A stretch of DNA of 64,000 bases from Oceanococcus sp041619555. GTDB lineage: Bacteria; Pseudomonadota; Gammaproteobacteria; Nevskiales; Oceanococcaceae. Positions 59,580 to 64,000 of the stretch are shown here, piece by piece. Positions within the stretch are counted from its first letter, which is position 1. Each line of letters begins with the position of its first letter. Under the pieces are notes generated by a model, which was given only the letters and a program-made list of their open reading frames with translations, was not told the DNA's origin and did no database searches. Where the stretch lies: the NCBI GenBank assembly GCA_041619555.1, contig JBFKDQ010000013.1, forward strand, positions 1 through 64,000, read 5' to 3'. The position numbers and the translations under genes are program-made.

Positions 59580-61289
59580 GTGGGGCGGCAATCCCTCCCT
59601 TATCTGCTCTGCCTTTTGGCCTTGCTGTCGACGACGCTCCACGCAAAAGTGGAGATTTCCGGGCTCGACAAAGCACAGGAAAAGAATGTGCGGGCCTGGT
59701 TGAGCATTGTTCGACTGCCGGAAGATGTCGATCCAACGACGCTAGGACGCCGCCACCGATTGGCGGAGCAGGAAATTGGCAAGGCGCTGCAGGCGCTGGG
59801 CTACTACACGCCGACGATCCACAATAGCGAACTCATATCCGAGCATGACTCATGGGTCGCTCGCTACCATGTTGATGCCGGCGCCCGCTGCCACATCACC
59901 AGCTTGGAGCTGAAATTTTCTGGGCCCGGTGGCACTCATTTGCATGGGCTGATTAGAGCACCCGAATGGATCGGCCAGCCTCTGGATCATGTCGCCTATG
60001 GAAAGTTCAAGGACAACGCGCTGAATATCGCCCTCGGCGCGGGCTACCTTGACGCTCACTGGGCCGTATCCCGCCTGCTCATTGATCCGAGCGAGGCCAG
60101 TGCTCGAGTAGAACTGGAACTGGAGTCTGGCGTTCAGTACCGCTTCGGGCAGATTGAAATTAAGCAGGATATTCTGGATCCGGCCTTCATTGGCCGCTAC
60201 GTGCGCATCCGACCCACGGAAACCTTCAGTGCAGAAAAATTATTGCGACTGCAATTGACCCTCACTGATCTGGACTATTTCAAAGGCCTGGACGTCGAAA
60301 CCAAACGAGATGCAGAAGCAGGCCGGCTTGACGTGAACATCGTAGCGGAAGCCAAAGCACAGCAACGCTATCAATTTGGCGCAGGTTACGGCACGGACAC
60401 TGGCGCACGTTTTTCCAGCTCCAATGAGTTCCGCTGGCTCAACCAGCAGGGTCACCGTTTGCGCAATGACCTGCGAGTTGCGCAGCATCAGAATTCGGTC
60501 AGCAGCCAGTATCTCATCCCTTCAGGCCATCGCGTTGGCTCCAACTGGTCCCTACAGGCACGCTATTTGGAAGAGCAGTTCGCCAGTGCGCAGAGCGAGG
60601 AATACAAATTCGGGCTGACCCGAAGCCATGGCTCGGGTCCTCGTCTCTGGCAATATTATTTGAACTATGGCCGACAGATTTTCCGCGTCGGCAACGACAG
60701 GCAGCGAAGCGAATTGCTCACACCCGGGATCAGTCTGACCTTGCGGGAAAGCGATGACAGCCTCAATCCCCGGATGGGCTACAAGTTATTTGCTGATGTC
60801 CATGGTGCGCACCAGGATCTGGCTGCGAGCGATAGTTTCATCCAGAGCCAGATCCAGGGCCGCATGGTCTATCCTTCCTCTGGACGCAGCCGACTGCTGC
60901 TTCGGGCTCAACTTGGTGCAAGTTTTGTCGGTCCGATCTCTGATCTGCCGTTGTCGCAGCGATTTTTTGCCGGCGGTGATCAGAGTATTCGCGGCTACGC
61001 CTATCAGTCACTCGGACCAAAAAACGCCGAGGGCGATGTGATCGGTGGCAAGTATCTTGGCGTCTATAGCGTGGAATTCGAACGCCTGTTCGTCGGCAGT
61101 TATGGCGCCGCGATCTTTTTCGACTATGGGGGCGCATCCGAACGTTTGGGCGACGCCGACTACCGGGGTGTCGGTCTTGGGTTTCGCTGGAGATCTACGA
61201 TTGGAATGGTGCGGGCAGACCTCGCCCATCCTCTAGATGATCCAGATGGCGGGGTTCGAATCCATATCGGCATCGGAGCGGAGTTATGA
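59580..61289 (+). CDS. tamA: Translocation and assembly module protein TamA
   Basis: An outer-membrane Omp85-family protein of 569 residues. A signal peptide (LPYLLCLLALLSTTLHA) precedes three POTRA domains (about 24-260). A 16-strand barrel with the conserved loop-6 motif QRFFAGGDQSIRGYAY (about 460-475) follows and ends in the strand VRIHIGIGAEL. With TamB it helps insert outer-membrane proteins and moves lipids. It starts with GTG at 59580. The stop overlaps the tamB start (ATGA). Confidence 0.96.
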   Translation: MGRQSLPYLLCLLALLSTTLHAKVEISGLDKAQEKNVRAWLSIVRLPEDVDPTTLGRRHRLAEQEIGKALQALGYYTPTIHNSELISEHDSWVARYHVDAGARCHITSLELKFSGPGGTHLHGLIRAPEWIGQPLDHVAYGKFKDNALNIALGAGYLDAHWAVSRLLIDPSEASARVELELESGVQYRFGQIEIKQDILDPAFIGRYVRIRPTETFSAEKLLRLQLTLTDLDYFKGLDVETKRDAEAGRLDVNIVAEAKAQQRYQFGAGYGTDTGARFSSSNEFRWLNQQGHRLRNDLRVAQHQNSVSSQYLIPSGHRVGSNWSLQARYLEEQFASAQSEEYKFGLTRSHGSGPRLWQYYLNYGRQIFRVGNDRQRSELLTPGISLTLRESDDSLNPRMGYKLFADVHGAHQDLAASDSFIQSQIQGRMVYPSSGRSRLLLRAQLGASFVGPISDLPLSQRFFAGGDQSIRGYAYQSLGPKNAEGDVIGGKYLGVYSVEFERLFVGSYGAAIFFDYGGASERLGDADYRGVGLGFRWRSTIGMVRADLAHPLDDPDGGVRIHIGIGAEL

Positions 61290-64000
61290 TCCGCTGGTTG
61301 CTTTATCGTTTCATCCCGTACTATTTCTTGCTGCTGAGTTTGATTGGTGGCGTCCTAGTGCTGAGCTCGGATACCGGCCTGCAGCTGATCTGGCAGGCAG
61401 TGAGCAAGAAGCTGCCCGAAAGCATCAGCATCGAGCAGGTTCGTGGACGCCTGATCGGGCAGATCAGCGTACGGGGCTTCGAGTTTCGACAGGACGAGCG
61501 AAGTATTCGAATTGATCACGCATGGCTGCGTTGGCAACCCCTGGCTTTATTACATGGGCAGATCAGAATTTCGGAAATCGTCATCGCCAATACTCACGTG
61601 GCCTGGCCCGAACAGGTGCAGGACAAGGATCCGGCCCAGCAGGCCTTGCCGTTGCCTGCGAGATTTCCAACGATACGGATTGATCGTCTGCAGCTACAGA
61701 GCTTGAGTGTCCTCGCGGACACCTCGGCCGAACCATTCCAGTTGGATCGCCTGCGTCTGTCCGCACTACTGCGACAGCAAAGCTTTGAGATCGACGTCAC
61801 TGAGCTCTCATCAGCGCGGTTCGGAGATTGGTCACTGTCCCTCGCCGGCGAGTTGGCAGGGCAAGAGTTTCTTGTCCATAAACTCGCCGCCCGGGGATTG
61901 AGTCAGCCCCGCTTGCGGCTGAGCGCCGCAGGGCGTTGTTCCTGGCCGGATCTGACGTGCGAAAGCAGCCTGCAGTGGTCACACCTGCGATGGCCATTTT
62001 TTGAACCTCGGTGGTGGAGCGCAGCCGGCCAGGCAGGCTTGAAACGGCAGGGCGAGAAGCTTGAGCTCGATGCGGATGCGGAACTGTGGGGCGACCAACT
62101 GCCTGCGTCTCGGATCCAAGTCTGGGTCAAGCAGGAAGTCGTGGATGGTCCACTGCAATACACCCTGGATTGGCTGGGTCAGGCCGGGCAGGTCCAGGCT
62201 GCTGGCAGCTATCGTCTTAGCGATCAATTGTTGCGATCTGAAGTCCGTCTGGAGGCCTTCGATCTGGCCCCCTGGCTGCCGGATTATCCAAGCCAGATCA
62301 ATGGGCTTGGCAATATCGAACTGGCAATGAATCCCACCCCTGTCTTACGGATCAACAGCTTCTCATTGAACGGGCAGTTGCGTGGCGAGAGCGCTAAACT
62401 TAGTGGTAATGGATATTACCAGACCGGTGAGTGGTCGGCACAGAATCTGCTATTGCAAATCGGCGAGAATTCGATTTCAGGCCATCTTCAAAGATCCAAG
62501 GATTGGAAAGGTGAATTGCAGCTGAAAGCGCAAGATCTTTCGCAGTTCCACCCGACGTTCGAGGGGAAATTGAATGCAACGGCTATTTTGTCAGGAACGA
62601 CAGTCTGGCCAAACTGGCAGTTCAGTGCCCTGGGGCGGGAACTTCGGTTCGCAGAATATCGGCTTGCACAGCTAAACATCAACGGGAAATCGGCAGCCCA
62701 GCGAATCGATCTATCGATACAACTGCAGGACCTGATCAGCACTGCTCTGAACTTGCGCACACTTCAGTTCAGGACTCAGGGTGATGAACGCAAGCTGGTG
62801 TCTCTCCTGGAGTTTGATGAAGCCCATGCGCAGGGACAACTGACTTTTGCCAGCCTGTGGCAGCCATCGAAAGAAGAACTGATGGTGACAATTGAAAAGG
62901 GTCAATTAACACTGGATCAAGAGGTATGGAATCTCCGCAAGCCAGGAAAGATGCATTGGCAGCGCAAAACCGATCAATTTGATCTGGCTCGCCAGTGCTG
63001 GGAGTCTTCTGGTGTCGAGACCTGCCTGCAGGGGCAATGGGCGGACAAGCAACTGGGTGCGCAAATGCAGGTGGATCACTACCCTCTGAAACGTCTCGCG
63101 CGCCTGTTACCGGAAAGTGCCCATCTGACGGGTAACGCCATGTTGAATCTCAAAATTTCGCCTTCTCCTTTGGATCAACTGCAAAGCCAACTGGATGTCG
63201 AGACGAGCCGGATTCAGTTGAGAGATGCCCAGGACCCGCAGACCGTACTGTTGGATTTCCTGCCCGGCAAAATCACCGCCAACGCGCGCGGCCAGGCGCT
63301 TGAGGCCGCCGTGAATATCCCTACAAGTACGGCCCCCGGATTGGTGGGTGACCTTCGTCTCGCGGAGAATCGTGAGTTGCAAGGGCATCTCAAGCTGATT
63401 TTGAACGACATCGGCGTAATCGGCATTTTCATTCCTGAAGTTCTGCAATCCAAAGGGGTGGTCAACGCAGATGTGGGCATAACCGGCAGTTTGGAACAGC
63501 CGAAAATCACCGGCATCCTGGCCTTGAAGGACGGTAATTTCGTCCTGGACACACCAGAAACACGATTACAAAATTTCAATCTGAGCTTGCAAGCAGGTGA
63601 GGAGTCGAAACTGGCCATACAACTCCGGACAGAATCTGGGGATGGTTATTTGAGGATGACGGGCGGTCTGGACTGGCAGCAGGCATGGCGGTTCCACGGG
63701 CAGGTCACAGGCGAGAATTTTCTCGCGTTCAACAGCCAGGAGTTCCTGCTGGAAACCAGCCCGCAGCTCAAATTCGAAGCTACGGATGCGGGCGTTCAAC
63801 TCGAAGGAAGGATCCTCGTGCCCAAGGCTGACATTCGGCCGCGCAGTCTGATCAGGGAATCCGCGCTGACCGCCAGCACGGACCAGATCATTCTGGGGCA
63901 GGCCGTTGAGAAACGTTCCTCTATGGCCCTGAATAGCCAGATTACGCTGGAACTTGGGGATCAGGTCAGGATCTCCGGATTCGGCCTGAAAGCGGGGCTG
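61286..64000 (+). CDS. tamB: Translocation and assembly module protein TamB (3' part outside window)
   Basis: The first 905 codons of a protein that continues beyond the window. An N-terminal signal-anchor, FIPYYFLLLSLIGGVLVL, fixes it in the inner membrane. The remainder is a long beta-rich periplasmic groove of repeated short strands with no cysteine pattern, as expected for the AsmA-like TamB tube. The segment around 63550-63600 (LALKDGNFVLDTPETRLQNF) looks like the start of the conserved C-terminal DUF490 region. ATG overlaps the tamA stop. Confidence 0.95.
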   Translation, partial: MIRWLLYRFIPYYFLLLSLIGGVLVLSSDTGLQLIWQAVSKKLPESISIEQVRGRLIGQISVRGFEFRQDERSIRIDHAWLRWQPLALLHGQIRISEIVIANTHVAWPEQVQDKDPAQQALPLPARFPTIRIDRLQLQSLSVLADTSAEPFQLDRLRLSALLRQQSFEIDVTELSSARFGDWSLSLAGELAGQEFLVHKLAARGLSQPRLRLSAAGRCSWPDLTCESSLQWSHLRWPFFEPRWWSAAGQAGLKRQGEKLELDADAELWGDQLPASRIQVWVKQEVVDGPLQYTLDWLGQAGQVQAAGSYRLSDQLLRSEVRLEAFDLAPWLPDYPSQINGLGNIELAMNPTPVLRINSFSLNGQLRGESAKLSGNGYYQTGEWSAQNLLLQIGENSISGHLQRSKDWKGELQLKAQDLSQFHPTFEGKLNATAILSGTTVWPNWQFSALGRELRFAEYRLAQLNINGKSAAQRIDLSIQLQDLISTALNLRTLQFRTQGDERKLVSLLEFDEAHAQGQLTFASLWQPSKEELMVTIEKGQLTLDQEVWNLRKPGKMHWQRKTDQFDLARQCWESSGVETCLQGQWADKQLGAQMQVDHYPLKRLARLLPESAHLTGNAMLNLKISPSPLDQLQSQLDVETSRIQLRDAQDPQTVLLDFLPGKITANARGQALEAAVNIPTSTAPGLVGDLRLAENRELQGHLKLILNDIGVIGIFIPEVLQSKGVVNADVGITGSLEQPKITGILALKDGNFVLDTPETRLQNFNLSLQAGEESKLAIQLRTESGDGYLRMTGGLDWQQAWRFHGQVTGENFLAFNSQEFLLETSPQLKFEATDAGVQLEGRILVPKADIRPRSLIRESALTASTDQIILGQAVEKRSSMALNSQITLELGDQVRISGFGLKAGL

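Noticed and set aside
61240..61275. GGGGTTCGAATCC resembling a tRNA T-arm
   Set aside because: It lies in the last codons of tamA, no acceptor stem or anticodon arm can be built around it, and the reading frame is intact.

Overview
The window is a 64 kb stretch of a high-GC gammaproteobacterial chromosome. It is densely coded, with short gaps and many 4-base stop/start overlaps. I see no transposase, integrase, CRISPR array, rRNA or tRNA gene. Several arrangements point to Gammaproteobacteria: argH / algZ-algR-hemC-hemD-hemX-hemY, engB divergent from cytochrome c4-dsbA, speE divergent from speA, rimB-rimK, and tamA-tamB. The combination looks most like Xanthomonadales (Lysobacterales) or a nearby deep-branching order, but the genus cannot be fixed from this sequence alone.

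Layout. 0-8 kb: a surface-polysaccharide region with two large GT2 glycosyltransferases in divergent orientation, a GT4 glycosyltransferase and UDP-glucose 6-dehydrogenase. 8-14 kb: a membrane protein, a TetR regulator with a clear operator/promoter divergent from an AcuI/YhdH oxidoreductase, an FKBP lipoprotein, PlsB and a DUF4112 protein. 14-19 kb: a TIGR04283-type glycosyltransferase, a long acyl-CoA dehydrogenase and a D-cysteine desulfhydrase/ACC deaminase family enzyme. 19-24 kb: a CFA/CNMT-like methyltransferase with DUF2878, then a probable glucosylglycerate-type compatible-solute pair (HAD phosphatase plus GpgS-like synthase) and a DUF4124 protein. 24-32 kb: polyamine genes speE|speA, typA/bipA, DUF924 and the overlapping argH-purT pair.

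32-38.7 kb: the overlapping chain algZ-algR-hemC-hemD-hemX-hemY plus an NAD(P)-binding protein that appears to start at a CTG codon. 38.7-41.1 kb: the overlapping operon rimB-rimK-M14 hydrolase. 41-47.6 kb: DUF962, DUF945, a SWIM/SNF2 helicase, and a TrpB-fold protein in which every recognisable PLP-site residue is replaced. 47.8-54 kb: mnmG, DUF2834, DUF2505, a secreted glutaminyl cyclase, ttcA and prfC. 54-64 kb: a fatty-acid desaturase, engB-MATE, cytochrome c4-dsbA, an M14 peptidase and tamA-tamB, with tamB running off the end.

The most unusual observations are the TrpB-like pseudoenzyme next to the SNF2 protein, the CTG start with an ideal ribosome-binding site at the end of the hem chain, the M14 hydrolase locked into the rimBK operon, the six tandem ~39-residue repeats in front of a double GT2 enzyme, and the TetR operator lying exactly between the -35 and -10 of its own promoter.
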